From assembly GCA_946480015.1 (NCBI GenBank), contig CAMLIL010000122.1:1-14708 (forward strand): DNA of 14,708 nucleotides, written 5' to 3'. This DNA comes from an uncultured Oxalobacteraceae bacterium. GTDB taxonomy: Bacteria; Pseudomonadota; Gammaproteobacteria; Burkholderiales; Burkholderiaceae. Shown piece after piece: positions 7,023 to 14,312 of the stretch (within the stretch, counting starts at the first letter, position 1; every line of letters starts with the position of its first letter). Position numbers and translations under genes: made by a program. The notes under the pieces are model-generated. The model made no database searches. It was not told where the DNA came from and worked only from the letters and a program-made list of their open reading frames with translations.

Positions 7023-7505
7023 ATGACCAGCCGTTTATTTACCTTACCTCGTATGCTGCTGGCGCTCGCTGCCGGTCCGCTGCTGAGCGCTTGCATCAGC
7101 GTGCATACCGTTGAGACCAAAAATAACACCGTCAGCCCGGGCACCGGGGCTGCGAGCTGCATGATCGGCTCGAACGGTTCAGCCGCGTGCGGCGGCAAGT
7201 CGAACGAATGCGTGGTGTCGCCGACCGGGCGGGCGGCGTGCGGCGGACTGGCGCCGCAATGCAGGTTATCGCACACCGGCGAGGTGGCTTGCGGCGGTCT
7301 GGCGCGAGAATGCCAGACGTCGCATACGGGCAAGGTGGCATGCGGGGGCTTGGCGAATACCTGCATGACCTCCCATACCGGCGAGGTCGCCTGTGGCGGT
7401 CAAGCCACCGAATGCCAGGTCTCGCATACGGGCAAGGTGGCCTGTGGCGGCGCGGCGAGCATGTGCCAGACGTCCCACACCGGCGAGGTCGCCTGCGGCG
7501 GTTAA
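7023..7505 (+). CDS. Cys-rich repeat lipoprotein of unknown function
   Basis: This 160-residue protein starts with a lipoprotein signal peptide ending LLSAC (lipidated Cys24). After a short linker (25-45), the rest is seven tandem 17-residue units from Cys46 to the last residue, the final unit being 13 residues. The consensus is CxxSHTG[E/K]VACGGxAxx, with two Cys per unit (positions 1 and 11), giving 14 repeat cysteines. The first two units are diverged (GSNG and SPTG in place of SHTG). Residue 8 alternates Glu, Lys, Glu, Lys, Glu in units 3-7. I do not recognise a function. Disulfide-stapled or metal-binding surface repeats are possible, given one His and two Cys in most units. The gene stands alone on the plus strand and its stop overlaps that of the convergent DUF2795 gene. 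Confidence 0.82.
   Translation: MTSRLFTLPRMLLALAAGPLLSACISVHTVETKNNTVSPGTGAASCMIGSNGSAACGGKSNECVVSPTGRAACGGLAPQCRLSHTGEVACGGLARECQTSHTGKVACGGLANTCMTSHTGEVACGGQATECQVSHTGKVACGGAASMCQTSHTGEVACGG
7158..7502 (+). repeat. Seven 51-base in-frame tandem repeats
   Basis: Units begin at 7158, 7209, 7260, 7311, 7362, 7413 and 7464, and the last is truncated to 39 bases just before the stop. Units 4 and 6 share TCGCATACGGGCAAGGTGGC exactly; units 5 and 7 share CCGGCGAGGTCGCCTG. Every second unit is thus more alike than neighbours, which points to duplication of a 102-base pair of units. Units 1 and 2 are the most diverged. Confidence 0.9.
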
Positions 7506-7735
7506 TGCTTGCGCTGCGGCCGATCGCGTTCGGCGTGGTCTTGCGACGGCCCTTTGAAGGCCTCGCTGACATCGGCGGGCGTCTGGAAATCTTCGTCGGG
7601 CAGCTGTTCCAGCGACGCGACGATGCTGTCGTCGGCGCCCTGGTCGCGCGCCGCCTTCAATAGCTCGCGCTTGTTGGCGGGATAGTCGACGCCCTTCAGG
7701 TACTTTTGAATCTGGATGGGATTGGCGTGTGCCAT
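7502..7735 (-). CDS. DUF2795 domain protein
   Basis: This 77-residue soluble protein matches the DUF2795 pattern over most of its length: IQIQKYLKGVDYPANKRELL, then ARDQGADDSIVASLEQLPD, then FQTPADVSEAFKG. The family is small and helical and is found in many soil bacteria; its function is not established. The tail (about 62-77, SQDHAERDRPQRKH) is charged and probably disordered. The ATG at 7733-7735 is chosen because GGGAGA lies 5 bases upstream; an in-frame ATG five codons earlier (7748-7750) overlaps that site. The stop (TTA on the plus strand, 7502-7504) overlaps the lipoprotein stop. The gene lies downstream of pgi and the lactonase on the same strand with a 78-base gap, so read-through is possible. 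Confidence 0.82.
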   Translation of the reverse strand: MAHANPIQIQKYLKGVDYPANKRELLKAARDQGADDSIVASLEQLPDEDFQTPADVSEAFKGPSQDHAERDRPQRKH

Positions 7736-7740
7736 GGCAG

Positions 7741-7746
7741 TCTCCC
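7741..7746 (-). promoter_or_regulatory. Ribosome binding site deciding the DUF2795 gene start
   Basis: GGGAGA on the minus strand ends 5 bases before the ATG at 7735 and is overlapped by the alternative upstream ATG. Confidence 0.6.
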
Positions 7747-7776
7747 TCATACGTGTGGAGACTGATAGACAGTAGT

Positions 7777-7805
7777 GCCCCGAACTGAGTTCCCTCGATC
7801 GGGGC
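7777..7805 (-). terminator. Hairpin after the pgi-lactonase operon, possible terminator
   Basis: Perfect 7-base arms GCCCCGA (7777-7783) and TCGGGGC (7799-7805) enclose a 15-base loop, lying just 3' of the lactonase stop on the minus strand. A smaller palindrome GAACTGAGTTC (7782-7792) overlaps the left arm. No T run follows on the minus strand, so intrinsic termination is uncertain; it may instead be an operator or attenuator for the DUF2795 gene. Confidence 0.3.
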
Positions 7806-7813
7806 CGGCTCCG

Positions 7814-8710
7814 TCACGGCCGGTAGAGGTGCTCCGCCCGCCCGGCCATATCCACCCGCACCGACAGCACGCGTCCGCTAAGTGGATACTGCGCCAGTTC
7901 CTCCGCCGGGCGGCCATGGCTGGCGCTGGTGATGAACAGGGTGCGCAAATCCTCTCCGCCGAACGCCACCATGGTCGGGCAGCGCAGCGGCAGCTTGATT
8001 TCCGCCAGCAGTTCTCCGCTCGGCGCAAGGCGCAGCAGGCGCCCACCTTCGAACATTGCAATCCAGTACGCGCCTTCGCTGTCGACCGCAGCGCCATCCG
8101 GACGGCCGCCGTAGTTCGGCGCCTTCTTGTCGCTGTCGAACTGCTGGAACAGCTCGACGTCGGAGGCGGTGCCGCTGGCCAGGTCGAAACGGTAGCGGTT
8201 GATGCGGTGACCTGCCGTATCGGCGTGGTACATGACGCTGTTATCGGGTGCGAACCCCAGGCCGTTCGAGTTCATCAGGCCGCCCGACCACTTCAGACTG
8301 ACCACGCCTTTTTCGAGACAGTACATCTCGGCAGCGAGGCGGTCGCGCGGCTCGAAGATGGTGCCGACCCAGAAGCGGCCGGCGGCGTCCACGCAGCCGT
8401 CGTTAAAGCGCGCCGTGGCCGTATCGTAGGGAGCCGGGGCGATGTCGGTCACGGCGCCGGTGCCGGTATCGAGATGCACGAAACCGCGCCGCAGCGCCAC
8501 CACCAGCCCGCCCTGCGCGTGCAGGGCCAGGGCGGCCGGTTCGCTGTCGAAGCGCCATTCGCGGTGCTCGCCAGTCGATGGCGTGACCCGGTGCACGGTG
8601 AAGCCGTTGATGTCGACCCAGTAGATCGCCTGTTCGGCCGGGCTCCACAGCGGGCATTCGCCGACCTGCATCGGCGCCTCGTACACAGTCGTAAATTTCA
8701 GTTCGCTCAT
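7814..8710 (-). CDS. SMP-30/gluconolactonase family sugar lactonase
   Basis: This 298-residue cytoplasmic six-bladed propeller is predicted to hydrolyse an aldonolactone. The family metal ligands are all present: Glu18 in GECPLWS, Asn149 in NSNGLGF and Asp205 in RPDGAAVD; the substrate-side RFND (101-104) also matches. Length is typical and there is no signal peptide. The ATG at 8708-8710 has AAGGA five bases upstream, and that ribosome site overlaps the pgi stop; only 8 bases separate the two genes, so they are surely one transcript. The neighbours point to glucono- or 6-phosphogluconolactone as substrate. The step between Zwf and Edd needs a lactonase and no Pgl-type gene is visible here. 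The family also includes lactonases for other sugars, so the substrate is inferred. Confidence 0.9.
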   Translation of the reverse strand: MSELKFTTVYEAPMQVGECPLWSPAEQAIYWVDINGFTVHRVTPSTGEHREWRFDSEPAALALHAQGGLVVALRRGFVHLDTGTGAVTDIAPAPYDTATARFNDGCVDAAGRFWVGTIFEPRDRLAAEMYCLEKGVVSLKWSGGLMNSNGLGFAPDNSVMYHADTAGHRINRYRFDLASGTASDVELFQQFDSDKKAPNYGGRPDGAAVDSEGAYWIAMFEGGRLLRLAPSGELLAEIKLPLRCPTMVAFGGEDLRTLFITSASHGRPAEELAQYPLSGRVLSVRVDMAGRAEHLYRP

Positions 8711-8718
8711 ATGCTTCC

Positions 8719-10362
8719 TTATACCGCTGCCTTGGCCATGGCGATCAGGCCATTGGTCGAGCTGTCGTGCTGCTCCGGCAGCGCGGTGCCGGTCAGTTCG
8801 TTTTCAATCTGCCTGGCCAGTACCTTGCCCAGCTCGACGCCCCACTGGTCGAAGCTGTTGACGTCCCAGATCACGCCCTGCACAAAGGTCTTGTGCTCGT
8901 ATAGCGCGATCAGCGCGCCGAGGGTGTACGGGTTCAGGTATTCCATCAAAATGGTGTTGCTGGGGCGGTTGCCGGGGAAGGTCTTGTGCGGCGCCAGCCG
9001 CTCGATCTCGGCCAGTGCCAGGCCTTGCGCCTGCAGGTCGGTGCGCACTTCGTCCAGCGTTTTGCCCTTCATGAAGGCTTCCGACTGGGCGAAGCAGTTG
9101 GCCAGCAGCGCGGCGTGGTGGTTGGCGTATTCGTGGGCCGGACGCAGCGCGGCGATGAAGTCGATCGGGATGATGTCGGTGCCCTGGTGCAGCAGCTGGA
9201 AGTAGGCGTGCTGGCCGTTGGTGCCGCAGTCGCCCCAGATCACCGGGCAGGTTTCCACTTCGAGCGGGGCGCCGTCCTTGGTGACGCGCTTGCCGTTACT
9301 TTCCATGTCGAGCTGCTGCAGGTAGGCCGGGAAGCGCGACAGGTCCTGGTGGTACGGCGCGATCGAGACCGAGCCGCAGCCGAGGAATTCGCGGTTCCAG
9401 AAGCCGACCAGCGCAAGCAGCACCGGCATGTTCTTTTCCAGCGGCGCTTCGCGGAAGTGCGTGTCCATCGCATGCGCGCCGGCCAGCAGGTCGCTGAAGT
9501 AGCCGAAGCCGACGCACAGCGCCACCGGCAGGCCGATCGCCGACCAGACCGAATAGCGCCCGCCAACCCAGTCCCAGAACGGGAACATATTGGCCGGGTC
9601 GATGCCGAACTTCTTGATCGCCTCAAGGTTGGTCGATACCGCCACGAAGTGACGCGCCAGCGCGTCTTCCTTGGCGTGCTGCAGGAACCAGGCGCGCGCG
9701 GTCTGCGCGTTCATCATGGTCTCGGCGGTGGTGAAGGTCTTGGAGGCGACGATGAACAGCGTGGTTTCGGGGTTGACGCGGCCCAGTGCCGCGTCCATGT
9801 CGTGGCCGTCCACGTTGGACACAAAGTGCATGGTCAGGCGCGGATGGGCGTACTGGCGCAGCGCCAGGCAGACCATCTTGGGGCCGAGGTCGGAGCCGCC
9901 GATGCCGATGTTGACGATGTCGGTGATCGGTTTGCCGGTGTGGCCGAGCCATTCGCCGCTGCGCACGGCGTCGCTGAATACGCGCACGCGCTCGAGCACG
10001 GCGTGCACGTCGGCGCTGACGTTCTGGCCGTCGACCTGCAGTTCGGGCGTGCGCGGCGCGCGCAGGGCGGTGTGCAGCACGGCGCGGTTTTCGGTGTTGT
10101 TGATGCGCTCGCCCCGGAACATGGCCTCGCGCTGGGCTTCCACGCCGCGTTCCCTGGCCAGGGCCGTCAGCAGCGACAAGGTCTGGGCGTTCAGGCGGTT
10201 CTTCGAATAGTCGAGGAACAGGCCGGCCGCGTCGACGGTCAGGTTGGGGAAGCGCGCGCTGTCGGCGGCGAACAGGGAGCGCAGCTGCCAGTCTTCGGCT
10301 TCGACAGCGTGGGTTTCGAGGGCCTGGTAGCTGGCGGTGGAGGTCAGGGGAGGTTGGGCCAT
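8719..10362 (-). CDS. pgi: Glucose-6-phosphate isomerase
   Basis: This 547-residue cytoplasmic enzyme interconverts glucose-6-phosphate and fructose-6-phosphate, and in ED users also recycles fructose-6-phosphate back to Zwf. Family signatures are intact: [13 protein letters not shown] (265-277) and the C-terminal block around [11 protein letters not shown] (503-513). Catalytic residues align with the E. coli enzyme at nearly identical positions: Glu354 in MESNGK, His385 in TNGQH and Lys513 in ELGK. The sugar-phosphate loop [10 protein letters not shown] is at 152-161. The ATG at 10360-10362 opens the expected N-terminus but lacks a clear Shine-Dalgarno. A HexR-like core lies 55-67 bases upstream and TATCAT, a good -10 box, at 10399-10404. 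It is the first gene of an operon with the lactonase. Confidence 0.97.
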   Translation of the reverse strand: MAQPPLTSTASYQALETHAVEAEDWQLRSLFAADSARFPNLTVDAAGLFLDYSKNRLNAQTLSLLTALARERGVEAQREAMFRGERINNTENRAVLHTALRAPRTPELQVDGQNVSADVHAVLERVRVFSDAVRSGEWLGHTGKPITDIVNIGIGGSDLGPKMVCLALRQYAHPRLTMHFVSNVDGHDMDAALGRVNPETTLFIVASKTFTTAETMMNAQTARAWFLQHAKEDALARHFVAVSTNLEAIKKFGIDPANMFPFWDWVGGRYSVWSAIGLPVALCVGFGYFSDLLAGAHAMDTHFREAPLEKNMPVLLALVGFWNREFLGCGSVSIAPYHQDLSRFPAYLQQLDMESNGKRVTKDGAPLEVETCPVIWGDCGTNGQHAYFQLLHQGTDIIPIDFIAALRPAHEYANHHAALLANCFAQSEAFMKGKTLDEVRTDLQAQGLALAEIERLAPHKTFPGNRPSNTILMEYLNPYTLGALIALYEHKTFVQGVIWDVNSFDQWGVELGKVLARQIENELTGTALPEQHDSSTNGLIAMAKAAV

Positions 10363-10416
10363 GGCGTCGGATGGTTGGATGACAGGAATGATTAGCGGAT
10401 GATACAGGAAAAATTC

Positions 10417-10429
10417 GTAAATTCACTAC
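10417..10429 (-). promoter_or_regulatory. HexR-like operator before pgi
   Basis: On the minus strand the core is GTAGTGAATTTAC, preceded by TTTT. It differs from zwf site A at one base of 13. It lies just upstream of a -10-like TATCAT (10399-10404, minus strand) and would cover the -35 region. The regulator is inferred, as for the zwf sites. Confidence 0.55.
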
Positions 10430-10565
10430 AAAAGATCGGCGCGCCAGAGTGGCAGGCGGGCGATTTCACGTGCCCGGTTTCTCACTCGCGCGCACTATTG
10501 AACTTGCAATTTGTGGCCGAAAGGCGCAAGCTAGCCTATTAAATGATAGGGTTTTCAGCAATTTT

Positions 10566-10578
10566 GTAGTAAAATTTC
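10566..10578 (+). promoter_or_regulatory. HexR-like operator before edd
   Basis: The core GTAGTAAAATTTC is identical to zwf site B and is preceded by TTTT, as at pgi. It ends 30 bases before the edd ATG. A -10-like TAAAAT (10570-10575) lies within it, but no good -35 box is seen at the usual distance. The rest of the pgi-edd gap (10430-10560) shows only a short CCTAT/ATAGG inverted repeat (10535-10550). Confidence 0.6.
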
Positions 10579-10608
10579 AGGCAATAACATCATAAGGAAC
10601 GACTCATT

Positions 10609-12525
10609 ATGGCGCTGCACCCAGTAGTTCAATCGGTGACCGAGCGGATCATCAAGCGCAGCCGCGCCTCGCGCGCTGCCTATCTGGCCCACCTCGATGC
10701 GGCCCGCATCCAGGGCGTGCAGCGCGGCGCGCTGTCGTGCACCAACCTGGCCCACGGCTTTGCCGCTTTCCCGGCCAACGACAAGCTCAAGCTCAAGCAG
10801 GACAAGAAACCCTCGGTGGCGATCGTCTCGTCCTACAACGACATGCTGTCGGCGCACCAGCCGTTCGAGCACTTCCCGAAAATAATCAAGGAAGCCGTGC
10901 GCGCGGTCGATGCGGTGGCGCAGTTCGCCGGCGGCGTGCCCGCCATGTGCGACGGCGTCACGCAAGGCCAGCCGGGCATGGAGCTGTCGCTGTTCTCGCG
11001 CGATAACATCGCCCAGGGCACCGCGATCGCGCTGTCGCACAATATGTTCGACTCCGCATTGTACCTTGGCGTGTGCGACAAGATCGTGCCGGGCCTGCTG
11101 ATCGGCGCGCTGCACTTCGGCCATATTCCGGCGGTGTTCGTGCCGGCTGGCCCGATGACGTCGGGCGTGTCGAACAAGGAAAAGGCGCGTGTGCGCCAGC
11201 TGTACGCGCAGGGCAAGGCCACCCGCGACGAGCTGCTGGAAAACGAGGCGGCCTCCTATCACAGCGCCGGTACCTGCACCTTCTACGGCACCGCCAACAG
11301 CAATCAGATGCTGATGGAGATCATGGGCCTGCACCTGCCGGGCGCCGCCTTCATCACCCCGGGCACGGCGTTGCGCGACGGCCTGACCGCCGCCGCGGCG
11401 CAGCGCGCGGTGGCCATTTCGCAGCAGGGCGGCAGCTACACGCCGGTCGGCCATGTGGTCGACGAGAAGTGCATGGTCAATGCGGTGGTGGGCCTGCTGG
11501 CCACGGGCGGATCGACCAATCACACCCTGCACCTGGTGGCGATCGCCAAGGCGGCCGGCATCGTGATCGACTGGGACGACTTCAACGAGCTGTCGGCCGT
11601 CGTGCCGATGCTGACCCGGATCTACCCGAACGGCGACGCCGACGTGAACCACTTCCACGCCGCCGGCGGTACCGGTTTCGTGATCCGCGAACTGCTGGAT
11701 GCCGGCATGCTGCACGACGACGTCAACACCGTGCTGGGCAAGGGCCTGCGCGCGCACTGCAGCGAGCCTTTCCTCGACGGCGAGAAGGTGATCTGGAAGG
11801 ATGCGCCGGCCGTCTCGGGCGACGAGAACGTGCTGCGCCCGGCCAGCAATCCATTCGCCAAGGATGGCGGCATGATTCTGGTATCCGGCAACCTGGGCCG
11901 CGCGGTGATGAAGGTCTCGGCCGTCAAGCAAGAGCACCGCGTGGTGGAAGCGCCGGCGCTGGTGTTCAATTCGCAGGAAGACTTCATGCACGCCTACAAA
12001 GCCGGCCAGCTCGAGCGCGACTTCGTGGCGGTGATCCGCTTCCAGGGCCCGCGTGCCAACGGCATGCCGGAACTGCACGCGCTCACGCCGGCGCTGGCCA
12101 ATCTGCAGGATGCCGGCCGCAAGGTCGCGCTGGTGACCGATGGCCGCATGTCGGGCGCGTCGGGCAAGGTGCCGGCGGCGATCCACGTGTCGCCTGAAAT
12201 CCTGGCCGGCGGTCCGCTCGGCCTGGTGCGCGACGGCGATATCATCCGCCTGGACGCGACCACCAACACGCTCGAAGCGCTGGTGCCGGCCGCGGTCTGG
12301 GCGGCGCGCTCGATGGCCACGGCCGACCTGTCGTCCAGCCATATCGGCATGGGCCGCGAGCTGTTTGCGTTGTACCGCAGTGCGATCAGCGAGGCAGAGA
12401 CGGGAGCGACCACGTTCCCGCTGCCATCGCCGATCCACACCACCGTGCCGCTGCACGAAGCCGCCGACATCGGCGACACCGTGCCCGGCTCCGACGAAGA
12501 CTTCCTGATCAAGAACCCAAAATGA
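10609..12525 (+). CDS. edd: 6-Phosphogluconate dehydratase
   Basis: This 638-residue cytoplasmic enzyme removes water from 6-phosphogluconate to give KDPG, the defining step of the ED pathway. It belongs to the IlvD/Edd iron-sulfur dehydratases. The likely cluster ligands are Cys156 (GVCDKIVPG) and Cys223 ([14 protein letters not shown]), with Cys114 in the conserved [19 protein letters not shown]. The family block GRMSGASGK is present near residues 508-516. Length is full for Edd, longer than typical IlvD (about 560-620), and no break is seen. AAGGA lies 10 bases before the ATG. Its stop overlaps the eda start as ATGA, so the two final ED enzymes are translationally coupled. Control by the HexR-like operator at 10566-10578 is likely. 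Confidence 0.97.
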   Translation: MALHPVVQSVTERIIKRSRASRAAYLAHLDAARIQGVQRGALSCTNLAHGFAAFPANDKLKLKQDKKPSVAIVSSYNDMLSAHQPFEHFPKIIKEAVRAVDAVAQFAGGVPAMCDGVTQGQPGMELSLFSRDNIAQGTAIALSHNMFDSALYLGVCDKIVPGLLIGALHFGHIPAVFVPAGPMTSGVSNKEKARVRQLYAQGKATRDELLENEAASYHSAGTCTFYGTANSNQMLMEIMGLHLPGAAFITPGTALRDGLTAAAAQRAVAISQQGGSYTPVGHVVDEKCMVNAVVGLLATGGSTNHTLHLVAIAKAAGIVIDWDDFNELSAVVPMLTRIYPNGDADVNHFHAAGGTGFVIRELLDAGMLHDDVNTVLGKGLRAHCSEPFLDGEKVIWKDAPAVSGDENVLRPASNPFAKDGGMILVSGNLGRAVMKVSAVKQEHRVVEAPALVFNSQEDFMHAYKAGQLERDFVAVIRFQGPRANGMPELHALTPALANLQDAGRKVALVTDGRMSGASGKVPAAIHVSPEILAGGPLGLVRDGDIIRLDATTNTLEALVPAAVWAARSMATADLSSSHIGMGRELFALYRSAISEAETGATTFPLPSPIHTTVPLHEAADIGDTVPGSDEDFLIKNPK

Positions 12526-13148
12526 CCATGACCCTGCTTGACATCATGCGCTCGGCGAGCGTGATCCCTGTAATCGCCATCGACGATCCTGCCCACGCCG
12601 TGCCGCTGGCCCAAGCGCTGGTCGCAGGCGGTATCTGCGTGCTTGAAGTGACGCTGCGCACCGAACACGGCCTGGCGGCGATTCGCGCCATGTCGCAGGT
12701 GCCGGGCGCCATCGTCGGCGTCGGTACGCTGACCCAGCCGGAAGAATTCGCCGCCTCGCGCGATGCCGGCGCCGTGTTCGGCGTCTCGCCTGGCCTGACC
12801 GATACGCTGATCGATGCGGCCAGGAAGAGCGGCTTGCCGCTGCTGCCGGGCGTGATGACGCCATCGGAAGTGATGGCGGCGCGCGAAGCGGGCTTCCGTC
12901 AGCTGAAGCTGTTCCCGGCGGTGCCGGCGGGCGGCGTGGGCATGCTCAATGCGATCGGCGGCCCGCTGCCGGACGTGACGTTCTGCCCGACCGGCGGCAT
13001 CTCGATCGAGACCGCGCCGCAATTTTTGGCCTGCAAGAACGTGGCCTGCGTGGGCGGTTCCTGGCTCACGCCGAAGGACGCGATCAAGGCCGGCAACTGG
13101 GCGCATATCACCGAGCTGGCCAAGGCCGCTGCCGCGCTGCGCAAGTAA
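12522..13148 (+). CDS. eda: KDPG aldolase (2-dehydro-3-deoxy-phosphogluconate aldolase)
   Basis: This 208-residue class I aldolase splits KDPG into pyruvate and glyceraldehyde-3-phosphate. The Schiff-base lysine is Lys129 in RQLKLFPA, and the proton-transfer Glu42 is in LEVTLRT with phosphate/substrate-binding Arg46. The phosphate-binding segment FCPTGGIS (154-161) and the GVSPGLT loop (87-93) are intact. Translation may start at the ATG overlapping the edd stop (12522) or at the in-frame ATG two codons later (12528); the overlap favours the first. The gene is followed after 21 bases by a same-strand metallopeptidase-like gene with no terminator between them. Confidence 0.96.
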   Translation: MTMTLLDIMRSASVIPVIAIDDPAHAVPLAQALVAGGICVLEVTLRTEHGLAAIRAMSQVPGAIVGVGTLTQPEEFAASRDAGAVFGVSPGLTDTLIDAARKSGLPLLPGVMTPSEVMAAREAGFRQLKLFPAVPAGGVGMLNAIGGPLPDVTFCPTGGISIETAPQFLACKNVACVGGSWLTPKDAIKAGNWAHITELAKAAAALRK

Positions 13149-13169
13149 GCGCCGGCGTTCAGGTTCGCC

Positions 13170-13712
13170 ATGAGGCTGCTCTCCGGCGCGGGGCAGCACC
13201 GCCCTCTGGCGGCGGGCGAGATCGCGATGGCGTCGCTGCTGTTCGGCGGCGCCATCGATTACAGCCGCGTGCGCATCTACCGGCGCCGCTATCTTCCCTT
13301 CGGGCTCCAGCCCCGCAACTGCGCCATGACGCCCAACGGCGCCATGTATTTTCATAAATCCTGTTGTCTGACCGATTTTTCGGCCGGGAGCGTGCACGCG
13401 CGCCATTGGTTCATGCATGAGATGGTGCATGTCTGGCAGCATCAGCTGGGCTATCCGGTGCGCCTGCGCGGCGCCGTGCGGCTGGGGCTGTCGTACCGCT
13501 ACCGCCTGGAGGCGGGCAAGACTTTGGCCGATTTCAATATGGAAGCGCAGGGGGACGTGCTGGCCGATTATTTCGTGCTGAAGTTTCTGCATGCGCCCGA
13601 GGCCATGCGCCAGCGCCAGTATGCGCATGCGCTGGCCATGTTCGAGGCCGTGCTCGCTTCTTTCCTTGCCGATCCGTCCCAGCGGCGTTCCCTGCCGCGT
13701 CGCCTGTTCTAG
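13170..13712 (+). CDS. Putative HExxH zinc metallopeptidase-like protein
   Basis: This 180-residue protein has no signal peptide and no membrane helix. It carries a zinc-protease motif, HEMVHVWQ (83-90), with His83 and His87 as metal ligands and Glu84 as general base; Glu125 in NMEAQGDVLADY is a plausible third ligand, as in gluzincins. The stretch CAMTPNGAMYFHKSC (51-65) precedes the motif. From memory, similar small HEMxHVWQ proteins are sometimes labelled Vgr-related in genomes with type VI secretion; I cannot confirm that here. It starts 21 bases after eda on the same strand and may be read through from that operon. Only a weak AGG stands before the ATG. Substrate and role are unknown. 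Confidence 0.7.
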   Translation: MRLLSGAGQHRPLAAGEIAMASLLFGGAIDYSRVRIYRRRYLPFGLQPRNCAMTPNGAMYFHKSCCLTDFSAGSVHARHWFMHEMVHVWQHQLGYPVRLRGAVRLGLSYRYRLEAGKTLADFNMEAQGDVLADYFVLKFLHAPEAMRQRQYAHALAMFEAVLASFLADPSQRRSLPRRLF

Positions 13713-13837
13713 AGGCTGTTTCAAAATGGGCATGGCGTTGTTGCAGCTCCTTGCCGAGCTGTGCTGCCCGACCTCTGCGTAGCGTCAATGCTGCTGTGCG
13801 GCAACATCGTAGTCTGTCCCTTCTATGCATTTCTTGC

Positions 13838-13841
13838 GGAG
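13838..13841 (+). promoter_or_regulatory. Ribosome binding site deciding the start at 13848
   Basis: GGAG ends 6 bases before the ATG at 13848. Starting here gives a clean signal peptide, while a longer in-frame start at 13761 would place 29 extra residues before it. Confidence 0.55.
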
Positions 13842-13847
13842 CGGGCG

Positions 13848-14312
13848 ATGTGGCGCAAAATTCTGTTTCTTTGCATCGTGCTGACGGCGGCCGGCGAAAC
13901 CGGCGCGGCGGCGCGGGTGGGCGAGATCGAAGTGCGCCAGGGCGGCAATGGCTTGCCCTGCTTTACCGTGGCCCCGAGCGAGGAAAAGAAACACGGGGCA
14001 CCCAATTTCCGGTCCATTCAGGTAACGGAAGTGGCGGGCAACACGTCGATGTGGAAGATGGTCATGCCGCGCGAGCGCACATTTGCGGTGCTGAACTATA
14101 TGTGCGTGCCGTATGCGGGGCGGCCACCGGTGTTGCCGCAGACGCCGGCGGCGCCGCTGCGTCCTGGCAAAACTTATGATGTCGTCATCACGGCCGAATC
14201 CGCCACGGCGCAGGCGCCACGCCTGTATCGGGCGCGCTTCTGTCTGATCGAAAAGGCGGGCGCCTTACAGGTACGCATGGTCACGGCGGCAGCGCACACT
14301 GCCTGCCCCTGA
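13848..14312 (+). CDS. Secreted or periplasmic protein of unknown function
   Basis: This 154-residue protein has an N-terminal signal peptide (MWRKILFLCIVLTAAG, likely cut after GAAA near residue 21). The mature part looks beta-rich: VGEIEVRQGGNGLPCFTV, then FRSIQVTEV, then FAVLNYMCVPYAG, a Pro-rich stretch (PPVLPQTPAAPLRPG), KTYDVVITAES, RLYRARFCLIE, and a terminal TACP. Four mature cysteines could form two disulfides. I do not recognise the family. The layout (short strands, CVP, then GKTYDV) loosely recalls small periplasmic immunity-type proteins linked to type VI secretion, a weak resemblance only. It lies 135 bases after the HExxH gene on the same strand. Its stop directly abuts the stop of the convergent diguanylate cyclase gene. 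Confidence 0.6.
   Translation: MWRKILFLCIVLTAAGETGAAARVGEIEVRQGGNGLPCFTVAPSEEKKHGAPNFRSIQVTEVAGNTSMWKMVMPRERTFAVLNYMCVPYAGRPPVLPQTPAAPLRPGKTYDVVITAESATAQAPRLYRARFCLIEKAGALQVRMVTAAAHTACP

Noticed and set aside
9222..9240. In pgi the usual WGEPGTNGQH stretch reads [10 protein letters not shown] (Asp378, Cys379), suggesting loss of a catalytic Glu.
   Set aside because: The catalytic Glu of this family is the one in MESNGK (Glu354 here, Glu355 in E. coli), and the catalytic His385 in TNGQH and Lys513 are also intact. The change is beside, not in, the catalytic set.
13712..13726. GAGGCTGTTTCAAAA right after the metallopeptidase stop resembles the terminal inverted repeat of some insertion sequences.
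   Set aside because: No matching partner end, transposase or target duplication is visible; a 15-base resemblance alone is not enough.
13744..13761. Perfect 6-base hairpin CAGCTC/GAGCTG in the gap after the metallopeptidase gene, considered as a terminator.
   Set aside because: The stem is short and no T run follows; it may be chance in GC-rich DNA.
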